Below, in pieces: positions 8,954 to 19,053 of a stretch of 64,000 nt of DNA. The notes under the pieces were generated by a model that saw nothing but the letters and a program-made list of their open reading frames with translations, ran no database searches and was not told the origin of the DNA. Both the position numbers and the translations under genes were made by a program. Position 1 is the stretch's first letter. Every line of letters begins with the position of its first letter. Source of the DNA: DASTFY01 sp963829955. Lineage in GTDB: Bacteria > Actinomycetota > Acidimicrobiia > Acidimicrobiales > Ilumatobacteraceae. The stretch spans positions 191,360-255,359 of the forward strand of contig CAWHKS010000021.1 of the NCBI GenBank assembly GCA_963829955.1. Reading direction: 5' to 3'.

Positions 8954-9439
8954 CTAAGGGAAGCAGTGAAGGGAGGAGTTGTCGAACGTCGGTGTGAACA
9001 CGTCGAAGTTGACGACAGTGAAATGCGCAATCGTATGGACCAGCGCCCGTGATCCGTCGGTGCCCCTCGCGTCATAGCCGCCTACCACGGTCTGGGTACC
9101 GTTGCCGTTGGCGTCGAGCTTGGTCTGCTGAGTCGACGGCTGCTCACGCGAGGCAAAGAAGTCAGGCTTTGACGGGTCGTAAGTGTCGAAATCGAACGTC
9201 CCCGTCGTGCGGAGCCTGACGTACGAGCTCCCGTCCGGAAACGTCAAGATCTTGAACCTCCACACCTCGTGGAGAGTCACCGTACCCAGATCGCCAGTAC
9301 ACGGATTCCCGCTCTCGAAGCTGAAGGGGTCAACCGAGAACACGACCTCGTCGTGAGTGGGGGGACCACCTCCCCAGGCGGGACCGGCGAGACCGAGCGT
9401 GACCAATACGACCACAAGCGCACTCAACAACTTCCGCAT
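8954..9439 (-). CDS. Secreted protein of unknown function
   Basis: Starting at the ATG 9439 the protein has 161 residues and a clear Sec signal peptide (MRKLLSALVVVLVTLGLAG, cleavage probably after PAWG). The mature part is beta-rich and polar, with two Cys (NPCTGDLG and SSLHCFP at the C-terminus) that could form one disulphide. The open frame extends 49 codons upstream, but the signal peptide fixes the start. Similar small secreted proteins exist in actinobacteria without known role; I do not recognise a named domain. Confidence 0.65.
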   Translation of the reverse strand: MRKLLSALVVVLVTLGLAGPAWGGGPPTHDEVVFSVDPFSFESGNPCTGDLGTVTLHEVWRFKILTFPDGSSYVRLRTTGTFDFDTYDPSKPDFFASREQPSTQQTKLDANGNGTQTVVGGYDARGTDGSRALVHTIAHFTVVNFDVFTPTFDNSSLHCFP

Positions 9440-9677
9440 CGCAGTGCCCCCAACGCCGAGCAAAACTACTGTCCGAACACTTGTACACCATGAACATCGC
9501 GGACGCAACATGAGCATTTCTTGTTGAAGGAGGCCCGGCGGCTCGGCCTGGACATTGCAACGTACCCGTGAGCGGAATCGAGGCACGACACGGACTATCC
9601 GCTCGAGCTCCTCCCCAAGAACGCGAGCAGTCCTGGTCTCGATTACCGGGAAGTTTGAGGTAGCTGTTGGAGGTCCA

Positions 9678-11007
9678 CCGCAGGTGGGGCCATCGGCTGA
9701 TTCTCGGTGTGTTCCTGCAAGAGCACACTAAGGAGTGCCCACCGATGGCCCTGTCTCAGTCTGTCCTGTCCGACCTGCTGGACGCGTTCCGCTCCGGCGA
9801 GGGGTGTCGATCTGATCCGTGGCGCCGTGCAGCTGGTGCTGCAAGAGCTGATCGAGGTCGAAGCGACCGAGCGCATCGGCGCGGCCCGCTATGAGTGCAC
9901 CGATGCCCGGGTGACCGAGCGCAACGGTTCGCGAACACGGCTGTTGACCACCCCGGCCCGGTGATGTCGGCTTACGGATCCCGAAGCTGCGCAAGGGATC
10001 GTTCTTCCCGTCGATCTTGGAGCCGCGGCGGCGGATCGACCAGGCGCTGTACGCGGTCGTGATGGAGGCCTACGTGCACGGGGTGTCGACCCGTTCTGTC
10101 GACGATCTCGTCGACGCGTTGGGTGCACCGTCGGGGATCAAGAAGTCCGAGGTATCCCGCATCTGCGCCGGTCTCGATGACACCGTCGGCGCGTTCCGAA
10201 CCCGCCGCCTGGACCACATCGAGTTCCCCTACGTCTACTTGGACGCCACCTACCTGCACGTCCGCAACCACACGTCGCAGGTCACCTCGATGGCCGTCGT
10301 GATCGCCACCGGCATCACCGCCACTGGTGAGCGCGAAGTGCTCGGTGTCGACGTTGGCGACTCCGAAGACGAAGCGTTTTGATGTGGCTTCCTGCGCTCA
10401 GTCAAGACACGGGGCCTCAGCGGGGTGAGGCTGATGATCTCCGATCAGCATGCCGGTCTCGTCGCCGCCCTCCGTCGAGCATTCCAAGGCGCCAGCCACC
10501 AGAGATGCCGGGTCCATTTCGCCCGCAACCTGCTCACCCTGGTCCCCAAGTCGCATCAGACATGGTCGCTGCGGTGTTCCGCACCATCTTCGCCCAACCC
10601 CACCCGGCCACCGTCGCTTCGACCTGGGATCAGGTCCGCGACCAGCTCGGCGACCGCTTCCCGAAGATCGCCATCCTGATGGACGACGCCAAGGCTGAAG
10701 TGCTCGCCTTCAGCACCTTCCCACGGGCCCACTGGGTGAAGATCTGGTCGACGAACCCGCTCGAGCGGGTCAACAAGGAAGTCAAGCGCCGCGCCCGCGT
10801 TGTGGGCATTTTCCCGAACGAAGCCTCCGTGATCCGCCTCGTCGGCGCCGTGCTCGCCGACGTCCACGACGAGTGGCAAGCCGGCGACCGCCGCTACCTC
10901 TCCGAAGGGTCCATGGCGCTGCTCTACCCCGAGCGCGACAATGACCTCGTCGCCCAACTCAAACCCGGCGACTGACACCGAAGATCACCTCGAACCCCAC
11001 CACTCGG
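9678..11007 (+). mobile_element. IS256-family insertion sequence, decayed
   Basis: The element holds one broken mutator-type transposase gene. Imperfect terminal inverted repeats of about 33 bp can be matched: the left end (9678-9710) and the reverse complement of the right end (10975-11007) share GGTGGGG, then GAT and TCGGTGT at the inner end. I could not see a clean 8-9 bp target duplication, so the outer borders are approximate. The element sits just downstream (for the minus-strand tRNAs) of tRNA-Lys and tRNA-His. Confidence 0.65.
9745..10975 (+). pseudogene. IS256/mutator-type transposase, multiply disrupted
   Basis: Joined across breaks, the product is a typical DDE transposase of about 410 residues. 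It starts MALSQSVLSDLLDAFRSGEG, carries Asp 1 in VYLDATYLHV, Asp 2 in MISDQHAGL and Glu in NPLERVNKEVKRRA, and ends NDLVAQLKPGD. The reading needs frameshifts near 9804, 9958 and 10557. At 10380-10382 a TGA sits in frame where family members have Trp (DEAF-stop-CGFL). Three frameshifts plus a nonsense codon make it non-functional even if one indel is an assembly error. Confidence 0.85.
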
Positions 11008-11054
11008 CGGGGCGCCGCCCTCGGCGCCAGGGCGCGTTGCCCCTGGTAGATCGG

Positions 11055-11126
11055 TGCGCCCCCTGGGATTCGAACCCAGAACCTGCGGATTAAGAGTCCG
11101 TTGCTCTGCCGTTGAGCTAGAGGCGC
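11055..11126 (-). tRNA. tRNA-Lys (CTT)
   Basis: The reverse strand folds into a full cloverleaf. The acceptor GCGCCTC pairs with GGGGCGC, the anticodon loop reads ACTCTTAAT (anticodon CTT, Lys), and the T-arm has GGTTCGAATCC-type sequence (GGGTTCGAATCCC). CCA is not encoded. It lies 61 bp from tRNA-His on the same strand, so the two may be co-transcribed. Confidence 0.95.
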
Positions 11127-11187
11127 GAAGGCACCGGAGTGTACGGCGCGGGCGGAGTTCCGCCTCGTCCGTCGATCAGGTGCTTGG

Positions 11188-11263
11188 GGTGAGCGAGGGG
11201 ACTTGAACCCCCGGCCTTCAGGGCCACAACCTGACGCTCTAACCAGACTGAGCTACGCCCACC
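11188..11263 (-). tRNA. tRNA-His (GTG)
   Basis: The reverse strand gives a cloverleaf with acceptor GTGGGCG/CGCTCAC, anticodon GTG in GGTTGTGGCC and T-loop GGTTCAAGTCC. An extra G sits at position -1 opposite a C discriminator, the identity feature of bacterial tRNA-His. CCA is not encoded. It is transcribed toward tRNA-Lys. Confidence 0.96.
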
Positions 11264-11504
11264 AAGGGACGAACATCATGCCACGGCGGCCGGCCGTCTC
11301 CACATGTGGTTCTGGGCCGCCTCCGGATGCCACGGCGCCGGGACGAGGCGTCTCGCGGCGGTTGGTCTCGCTGGGCGAGACGGAGGGCCGCGAGAAAGAC
11401 ACCACGGTCCCGGCCCGCCCAAGGCGACCCCCAGGCCCGCCGCACGTCGGGCGGGATTTCGTCGCCGGGTACCCTGCTCTCGACGCATTCCGACAGGGAG
11501 ACCC

Positions 11505-12875
11505 ATGGCCGCCACGGATTCCGACGCCTCCTTGCTCGCCGCTCGCGCCCGTGAGATCGGCGAGATCGAACGGGCCACCTACCGCGACCGCACCCCCCTC
11601 TCGCAGGCGGCGACCGACCGCGCCCGGCGCAGCCTGCCGCTCGGGGTGGCGTCGTCGTTCCAGGCCTACGACCCCCACCCGGTCGTGGCGAAGCGCGCGC
11701 AGGCGGCCTGGCTGGAGGACGTGGACGGCAACCACTACGTCGACTTCAACATGGGCTTCGGCGCCCTGTTTGCCGGCCATTGCCACCCGAGGGTGCGGGC
11801 CGCCATCGAGGAGCAGCTCGACGACGGCACGCTGTTCGTCACCCCGAGCGAGAGCAACGCGGAGGTGGCCGAGCTGCTGGTCGAGCGCTACCGGCTGCCG
11901 ATGTGGCGCTTCACCAACTCGGGCACGGAGGCGACCATGGACGCCATCCGCGTGGCACGAGGCGTCACCGGTCGCGACAAGCTCGTCAAGGTCGAGGGCG
12001 GCTACCACGGCCATCACGACGAGGTGATGATCTCGATGAAGCCGCCGGTGTCGGAGGCCGGGCCGCCCGACGCGCCCCGGGCCATCCCCGCCACGGCCGG
12101 CATCACGAGAGCCGTGCTCGGGGACACCGTCGTCATCCCCTACAACCGGCCGGACGTGCTGGACCGCGTGCTCGAGGGCGGCGACGTCGCCTGCTTCATC
12201 GTCGAGCCGGTGATGGAGAACATCGGCATCTGCCTGCCGGAGCCCGGCTACCTCGAAGCCGTTCGGGAGATCACCCGCCGCCACGGGACGCTGCTCATCT
12301 TCGACGAGGTGAAGACCGGGATCACTGCGGGCTGGGGCGGCGCGACCGGCGCGCTCGGCGTGGAGCCGGACCTGGTGTCGCTGGCCAAGTCGATCGGCGG
12401 TGGCCTTCCGATCGGCGCGTTCGGTGGGCGGGAGGAGTACATGGACTCCGTAGCCGCGGGGAAGGTGCTGCACCTCGGCACCTACAACGGCAACCCGCTC
12501 GTGATGGCTGCGTCCAAGGCCGTACTCGGCGAGGTCTGCACACCCGAGGCGACTCAGGAGGCGATCGACCGCAACCGGCGCTACCTGGACGCGTGCGACG
12601 CGATCATCGCCGAGCGCTCGCTGCCCGCCCACACGGTGCAGTTCGGCGCCAAGGGCTGCATCACCTGGTCGACCGAGCCGGTCCGCAACTACCGGGACTA
12701 CAAGGCGACGGACTTCGACCTCGCGTTCGCGCAGTGGCTGTGGGGGATCAACCGTGGCGTCCTGCTGCCGCCCGGCCTCGACGAGCAGTGGCTCATCTCG
12801 GTCATGCACGACGACGACGACATCGCGCATGGCGTGGACGTGTTCCGCTCGTTCGCCGAAGCCGTCACTGCCTGA
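11505..12875 (+). CDS. Class III PLP aminotransferase, glutamate-1-semialdehyde aminomutase-like
   Basis: This is a fold-type I PLP enzyme of 456 residues. The cofactor site includes the NSGTEATMDAIRVARG loop, the Asp of LLIFDEVKTG and the Schiff-base Lys in SLAKSIGGGLPIGAFGG. The N-terminal VDFNMGFGALFAGHCHP segment is close to GSA aminomutases (HemL). The protein is somewhat longer than HemL, and no other haem gene is nearby. A broader omega- or beta-amino acid aminotransferase role is therefore as likely. The ATG at 11505 has GGGAG seven bases ahead. It stands alone, convergent with the next gene. Confidence 0.85.
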   Translation: MAATDSDASLLAARAREIGEIERATYRDRTPLSQAATDRARRSLPLGVASSFQAYDPHPVVAKRAQAAWLEDVDGNHYVDFNMGFGALFAGHCHPRVRAAIEEQLDDGTLFVTPSESNAEVAELLVERYRLPMWRFTNSGTEATMDAIRVARGVTGRDKLVKVEGGYHGHHDEVMISMKPPVSEAGPPDAPRAIPATAGITRAVLGDTVVIPYNRPDVLDRVLEGGDVACFIVEPVMENIGICLPEPGYLEAVREITRRHGTLLIFDEVKTGITAGWGGATGALGVEPDLVSLAKSIGGGLPIGAFGGREEYMDSVAAGKVLHLGTYNGNPLVMAASKAVLGEVCTPEATQEAIDRNRRYLDACDAIIAERSLPAHTVQFGAKGCITWSTEPVRNYRDYKATDFDLAFAQWLWGINRGVLLPPGLDEQWLISVMHDDDDIAHGVDVFRSFAEAVTA

Positions 12876-12896
12876 CCGCTCGCGCGGCCGCTCCGA

Positions 12897-13662
12897 TCAC
12901 GCCTCGCCGACGTGACGGCGGGCCAGCAGCCCGGCGCCGGCCAGACAGCCCAGGCCCGCGCCGATGAGGAGCACGACGACGGCGATGAGCACGGGCTGCT
13001 GGTTGCGAGCGACGTCGGGCACGACCGCCAGCCACGGCTCGTCCGACAGCGCGGGAACGGCCCGCACCGGCACGAGATAGCCGACGACCAGGAGCAACAC
13101 CGCGGACGCCAGGGAGCCGACGCCCACGATGCCGAGCGCCGCGGCCCGCCACGGATGGAGCGCGATGCCGAAGAGGATCAGCGCCACTGACAGCAACGCG
13201 CCGCGGCCGATGTTGCGTTCGAGGGCGCGGCGGGCCGAGTCGAGCTCGTCGATGGGCGGAACCTCGAGCGTGACGGGTGGCAATGACTGCGCCCTGACGT
13301 CTCCGAGCGCGGCGGCGAGTAGGTCCGGGGTGATGACGACGGGCTCGGCCCGCGTGCCGATGAGGCGGGCGTGGATGTCACCGATGATCGGTGCGAACAG
13401 GCTGGCGACGGCTGGGCGGGCCAGCGTGTCGTCGGCGACCTGGCGCACGGTGGCCGGGTCGGTGCCGAGCTGCGGGGCCACCTCCTCGGAGATGCGCCGC
13501 GCCAGATCGTCTCGGAGCACCGGGTCCTCGCAGGATGTCGTCGGCCAGACGTTCGGTCCGAGACGTGACGAACGCGGTGCGTTGGATCCACCATCCGCTG
13601 AGCGTGAACGCGCCGATGACGAGGCCGATGACGATCAGGATGGAGGCGACCGCTCGACGCAC
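12897..13662 (-). pseudogene. Membrane protein of unknown function, single frameshift
   Basis: The reading starts at GTG 13662 with a signal-anchor (ASILIVIGLVIGAFTLSGWW) followed by TAFVTSRTERLADDIL. A one-base shift near 13535 moves it into a second frame beginning RDDLARRISEEV. A basic-acidic extracytoplasmic region follows, then three further membrane segments (GALLSVALILFGIAL, LASAVLLLVVGYLVPV, VLIAVVVLLIGAGLGCL) up to 12897. Restoring one base gives a continuous protein of about 255 residues. I do not recognise a named domain. The clean join suggests an indel in otherwise intact coding sequence. Confidence 0.6.
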
Positions 13663-13705
13663 GGCAGGGAGTATTGCGGGCGGACGTCGTCCGTAGCATG
13701 CACCG

Positions 13706-14158
13706 GTGATGGCGAATGACCTGCCGGACGAGCGCGTGGAGCGTGTGTCGTTCCCGCGCATGCTCGGTCGCGCGGTGCGATTGCGCTGCCCGCGCTGCGG
13801 TGGCCGGCGGGCGTGGCGTCGCGGTTGGTTCGGCCGGCTGGACCGCTGCCGGACGTGTGGCTACCGGTACGAACGGCAGGAGGGCTTCATGCTCGGCAGC
13901 CTGACCGTGAACATCGCCGTCACCTTCGGGGCGATCCTCGTCGTGGTCGTGGTGGGGATGATCGTGACCTATCCGGACATCGCGGTGGTGCCGATCGTCC
14001 TGGCGTGCATCGCGGCGGCCGCGCTGGTCCCGCTGCTTGTCTACCCGTTCACTTCCACGATCTGGGCCGCGATCGATCTCGCCATGCACCCGCTGCAACC
14101 GGCCGAGGTGGCCGATGCCTCGGCCGCGCTCCGTCAGGAAGCTGCCTCAGAGAGTTGA
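13706..14158 (+). CDS. DUF983 family zinc-ribbon membrane protein
   Basis: This protein has 149-150 residues. An N-terminal zinc ribbon (LRCPRCGGRRAWRRGW then DRCRTCGYRYER, two CxxC pairs) is followed by two membrane helices (VNIAVTFGAILVVVVVGMIV and VPIVLACIAAAALVPLLVY) and a short cytoplasmic tail. This is the DUF983 layout, of unknown function. GTG 13706 is immediately followed by ATG 13709; either could start it. It lies upstream of the recA promoter, divergent from the membrane gene at 12897-13662. Confidence 0.82.
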   Translation: MMANDLPDERVERVSFPRMLGRAVRLRCPRCGGRRAWRRGWFGRLDRCRTCGYRYERQEGFMLGSLTVNIAVTFGAILVVVVVGMIVTYPDIAVVPIVLACIAAAALVPLLVYPFTSTIWAAIDLAMHPLQPAEVADASAALRQEAASES

Positions 14159-14165
14159 GGGGTAC

Positions 14166-14194
14166 TTGAACGAACAGGCGTTCGAAGTTACGAT
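14166..14194 (+). promoter_or_regulatory. recA promoter with LexA (SOS) box in the spacer
   Basis: TTGAAC (14166-14171) and TACGAT (14189-14194) are separated by exactly 17 nt. The spacer contains GAACAGGCGTTC (14172-14183), a perfect GAAC-N4-GTTC actinobacterial/Gram-positive LexA box. Bound LexA would block RNA polymerase directly. The transcript would have a leader of about 170 nt before recA. lexA itself is in this window at 25296-25952. Confidence 0.85.
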
Positions 14195-14369
14195 GCTGTC
14201 GTTCAGAAGAGGCAGCTCCACGGGGACAGACCCGAACCGTGTAGCACCCCGTACGTAGGGTCCGCAGACATCGGGGTCGACGTCCCAACAGGCGCCCGCA
14301 CCCCCTCGACATCCAGCCGGCGCCAGTCGAGCACGGCGTCAGCAACCGACACGGAGTAGGGAGACAGTG

Positions 14370-15446
<1,077 letters not shown>

Positions 15447-15452
<6 letters not shown>

Positions 15453-15666
15453 GTCTTCGTCGCCGGCCATGGCCGGCTCCTACTCGCTCCGCTCGGCAGA
15501 GCCTCGGGTCGCGCGGCGGTGCGCCGGCCAAGCCGGACGCACCGAGCCGAGCCGGCGACTGAGTCTTCGTCGCCGGCCATGGCCGGCTCCTACTCGCTCC
15601 GCTCGGCAGAGCCTCGGGTCACGCGGTGGTGCGCCGGCCGAGCCGGACGCACCGAGCCGAGCCGGG
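15447..15666 (+). repeat. 110-bp tandem duplication spanning the recA stop codon
   Basis: Two head-to-tail copies (15447-15556 and 15557-15666) begin GACTGAGTCTTCGTCGCCGG and differ at about four positions. The first copy starts with the last recA codon and its TGA. Each unit contains the perfect 16-bp palindrome GCCGGCCATGGCCGGC (15462-15477; 15572-15587) and a second hairpin, GTGCGCCGGC paired with a GCCGG-A-CGCAC arm. No T-run follows, so intrinsic termination is doubtful. It occupies most of the 305-bp gap before miaB. Confidence 0.92.
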
Positions 15667-15757
15667 CCGGGCGGCGGGCGGGTTGCCCGCTGCCCCCGAT
15701 GTCCCCGCCGCCGGGCTCCACGACCACCGTCCGGCTCCCCCTATCCTTGGGTCTCCC

Positions 15758-17189
15758 ATGGAGCCCCGCCGCTACGCCATCCGCACGTTCGGGTGCCAGA
15801 TGAACGAGCACGACTCGGAGCGCATCGCCGGCCTGCTCGAGCAGGACGGCTTGGTGCCGGCCGGTTCCATCGATGACGCGGACGTCGTCGTCCTCAACAC
15901 GTGCTGCATCCGGGAGAACGCGGACAACAAGCTGTACGGCAACCTCGGTCATCTGAAGCGCTGGAAGGACGAGGGCGCGGCCGGGGGGCGGGAGCGCCAG
16001 ATCGTCGTGGCTGGCTGCCTCGCGCAGAAGGACCAGGACCTCGTGCGCGAGAAGGCCCCCCATGTGGACGTCGTCCTCGGCACCCACAACGTGCACCGCA
16101 GCGCGGAGCTCATCGAACAGGCTCGGCGCTCCGGACCCCTGACCGAGATCCTCGCCGAGGCAGTGGAGGACGACCACGCCCGCTTCCCGTCGGCGCTGCC
16201 CGCGCAGCGCGCCAACGGGTACAACGCGTGGGTGACGATCCAGATCGGCTGTGACAACACCTGCGCTTTCTGCATCGTCCCCGCCGTCCGCGGCCGTGAG
16301 ATCAGCCGGCCGTTCGCCGACGTCGTCGCCGAGGTCGAGGGGCTCGCCGCTCACGGCGTCACGGAGGTAACGCTGCTGGGGCAGAACGTGAACAGCTACG
16401 GCCGGGACATCACTCTGGCCGCGAGACAGGCCGGTGACTTGGTACGCGTCCGCCCGCTGTTCGCGGAGCTCCTGCGGGCAGTGGCGGCCGTGCCGGGCAT
16501 CCGCCGCGTCCGCTTCACGTCGCCGCACCCCAAGGACCTCCGCGAGGACACCATCGACGCCATGGCCACGACGCCGCGCCGTGTGCCGGCAGCTCCACCT
16601 CCCTCTCCAGGCCGGCTCCGACCGGACGCTGGCCGCCATGCACCGCGGGTACACCGCCGCCCGCTATCTGGACCGCCTGGCCGCGGCCCGAAGCGCCGTG
16701 CCCGACCTGGCCGTGTCGACCGACCTGATCGTCGGCTTCCCCGGCGAGACGGAGGATGACTTCGCGCAGACGCTCGAGGTGGTCGCCGAGGCGCAGTACG
16801 ACTTCGCGTACACCTTCATCTTCAGCGCCCGACCGGGGACGGAAGCGGCCGCGCTGTCGGACCTCTTCGTCGATCCTGCCGTCTGCGGAGAGCGGTTCGA
16901 GCGGCTTCGGGTGGTCGTCGAACGGTCGGCGTTGGCCCGCCACAGGGCGCGCGTCGGGCGCGTGGAGGAGGTGCTGGTGGAGGGTCCGAGCAAGAAGGAG
17001 CCCGCCCTGGTGACCGGCCGCACCGAGCAGGGGAAGCTCGTGCACTTCCGGCCCGCTGGCCCATTGCGCCGCGGTTCGTACGCCGAGGTCGAGATCATCG
17101 GTGCTGGCCCGCACCACCTCATGGGCGAGCTGCGGCAGGTCACGGCCGGGCCGTCGCACCGCACCCGGATCCCGGTGCTTGCTGGGTGA
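15758..17189 (+). pseudogene. miaB: tRNA-2-methylthio-N6-dimethylallyladenosine synthase, one frameshift
   Basis: MiaB is a radical-SAM methylthiotransferase acting on A37 of tRNAs already prenylated by MiaA. The first frame has the MTTase domain (RTFGCQMNEHDSERIAG, LNTCCIRENADNK) and the radical-SAM cluster CDNTCAFCIVP. At about 16575 (DAMATTP) one extra base breaks the frame. The next frame resumes exactly at AVCRQLHLPLQAGSDRTLA and continues through the TRAM domain to VLAG. The total of about 475 residues is normal. The perfect join and the linked miaA argue for a single indel, possibly a consensus error, rather than old decay. Confidence 0.88.
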
Positions 17190-17205
17190 CGCCAGCCTGC
17201 CGGCC

Positions 17206-18154
17206 GTGAGCCTGCCCGGGGCTGCGGTGGGCTCTTCCGGGCCCGAGGGGCTCGCACCCGTGGTCCTCGTCGGCCCGACCGGCGCGGGCAAGTCGTCCCT
17301 CGCGCTCCGAGCGGCTGCGAAGGTGGCGGGCACGGAGATCGTCGTCGTCGACTCGATGCAGGTGTACCGGGGCATGGACATCGGCACCGCCAAGCCGACG
17401 CCGGCCGAGCGCGGCGAGGTGCCTCACCACTGCCTCGACCTGGTCGACCCCGATGTCGACTTCTCGGTCACGATGTTCCAGGAGGCCGGGGACCACGCCC
17501 TCGGCGATCTCGCCGCCCGAGATCGCGCGGCCCCTCCTCGTGGCCGGCACAGGCCTCTACCTCCGTGTGCTCATCGACGGGTTCGACCCACCCGGTCAGT
17601 GGCCGGACGTCCGGAGCGAGCTCGAGCGGGAGCGCGACACGGTCGCGCTGCACCGGCGCCTCGCCGAGGCGGACCCGCTGGCGGCGGGCCGCATGGAGCC
17701 GTCCAACCGGCGTCGGGTCGTGCGCGCCCTCGAGGTCACGATCGGCAGCGGGCGGCCGTTCTCGTCGTTCGGCCCGGGCCTCACCCACTATCCGGACAAC
17801 GGCATCGTCCAGATCGGCCTGCGCTGGCCCCGCCCCGTCCTCGCTCGCCGGATCGAGGACCGCTTCCTGGCCATGCTCGACGCCGGCCTGCTGGACGAGG
17901 TCCGTGCACTGGCCGACGGACCAGAACCTCTGTCCCGGACCGCCGCGCAGGCCCTCGGCTACAAGGAGTTGCTGGCCCATCTCGCCGGTGAGTCCTCGCT
18001 GGACGAGGCCACCTCCCTCACCATCACCCGCACACGGCAGTTCGCCGTGCGCCAGCTCCGCTGGTTCCAGCGCGACCCCCGCATACGCTGGGTGGAGATG
18101 GACCATGACGGGGACGACGCCGGTGCCCTCCTGATGGATGCGCTGAGCCGCTGA
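17206..18154 (+). pseudogene. miaA: tRNA dimethylallyltransferase, one frameshift
   Basis: MiaA adds the dimethylallyl group to A37 of tRNAs reading UNN codons, making the substrate of MiaB. GTG 17206 opens with GLAPVVLVGPTGAGKSS (P-loop) and VVDSMQVYRGMDIGTAKPT. The frame breaks near 17520 after HALGDLAARDR. It resumes one base away with RPLLVAGTGLYLRVLIDGF, SNRRRVVRALEV, AQALGYKELLAHL and TRTRQFAVRQLRWF, then stops at 18154. Joined length of about 315 residues is typical. Its stop overlaps the dapF ATG (TGATG). Confidence 0.88.
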
Positions 18155-19020
18155 TGGCCTCTCTCAGACTCACGAAGCACCACGGGCTGGGGAACGACTT
18201 CCTCGTCGTCGTCGGTGGGGATGGCGTCAACGGAGGTGGTCCCTTCGAGGGCGCCGGCCCCGGAGCGCGGACGTGGGCGTCGTTCGCCGGACAGGTGTGC
18301 CACCGGCGCCATGGCATCGGCGCCGACGGCCTGCTCGTGGCCACGGAGCCCGACGATGCCGAGCGGGCGGCCACCGGGGCCGAGGTCGTCATGCGGCTCT
18401 ACAACTCGGACGGCAGCACAGCCGAGATGAGCGGCAACGGCATCCGGTGCCTGGTCCAGGGCTGGGCCCGCTCTCACGGGCAGGAGCAGGGCGCGGTGGT
18501 CGTCGCCACCGCGGCCGGCCCCCGGCGGGTGACCTTCGGCCCCGGTGCCGAGCCTCGCACGATGGTCGCCAGCGTCGACATGGGGCCGGTCACTCCCATC
18601 GAGGCGCCGGCTGGGTGGCAGGACGTGGCCGCCCATGAGCACCGGCCGGTCGCCCACCTCAGCGTGGGGAACCCCCACACGGTCGTGGCCGTCGAAGACG
18701 TTGCCGCCGTCGACCTGCGCACCGTCGGCCAGCGCGTGCCCGACGTCAACCTGGAGATCGTCGCGCCCGGGCCTGAGCCATCGGCCATCACCATGCGCGT
18801 GCACGAGCGGGGGGCAGGGGTCACCGAGGCCTGCGGCACCGGTGCCTGCGCGGCGGCGGTGGCCGCGGCGAGCTGGGGGCTGGCGGAGCCTGCAGCAGGT
18901 GAAATCACCGTGCACATGGATGGGGGCGATGCGAGGGTACGTCTCGACGACCCCGAGCCAGGGCGGGTCACCCTGATCGGGCCGGCAACGTTCGTCGGTG
19001 CCGTCGAGGTGGAGCTGTGA
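18154..19020 (+). CDS. dapF: Diaminopimelate epimerase
   Basis: DapF interconverts LL- and meso-diaminopimelate, the last step before lysine and a direct supplier of peptidoglycan. It is PLP-independent and uses two Cys; they are visible in MSGNGIRCLV and EACGTGACAAA. The substrate-binding NSDGSTAEMSGNG and VGNPHTVV blocks are also present. The length of 288 residues is usual. The ATG overlaps the miaA stop. dapC, dapD and dapE follow within 7 kb. Confidence 0.96.
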   Translation: MASLRLTKHHGLGNDFLVVVGGDGVNGGGPFEGAGPGARTWASFAGQVCHRRHGIGADGLLVATEPDDAERAATGAEVVMRLYNSDGSTAEMSGNGIRCLVQGWARSHGQEQGAVVVATAAGPRRVTFGPGAEPRTMVASVDMGPVTPIEAPAGWQDVAAHEHRPVAHLSVGNPHTVVAVEDVAAVDLRTVGQRVPDVNLEIVAPGPEPSAITMRVHERGAGVTEACGTGACAAAVAAASWGLAEPAAGEITVHMDGGDARVRLDDPEPGRVTLIGPATFVGAVEVEL

Positions 19021-19053
19021 CGATGAGGCCGGATCAGGAGGATCTCGAACCAC

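Noticed and set aside
15465..15590. Intrinsic terminator after recA
   Set aside because: Strong GC hairpins are present, but neither copy is followed by a T-run; recorded as a repeat instead.
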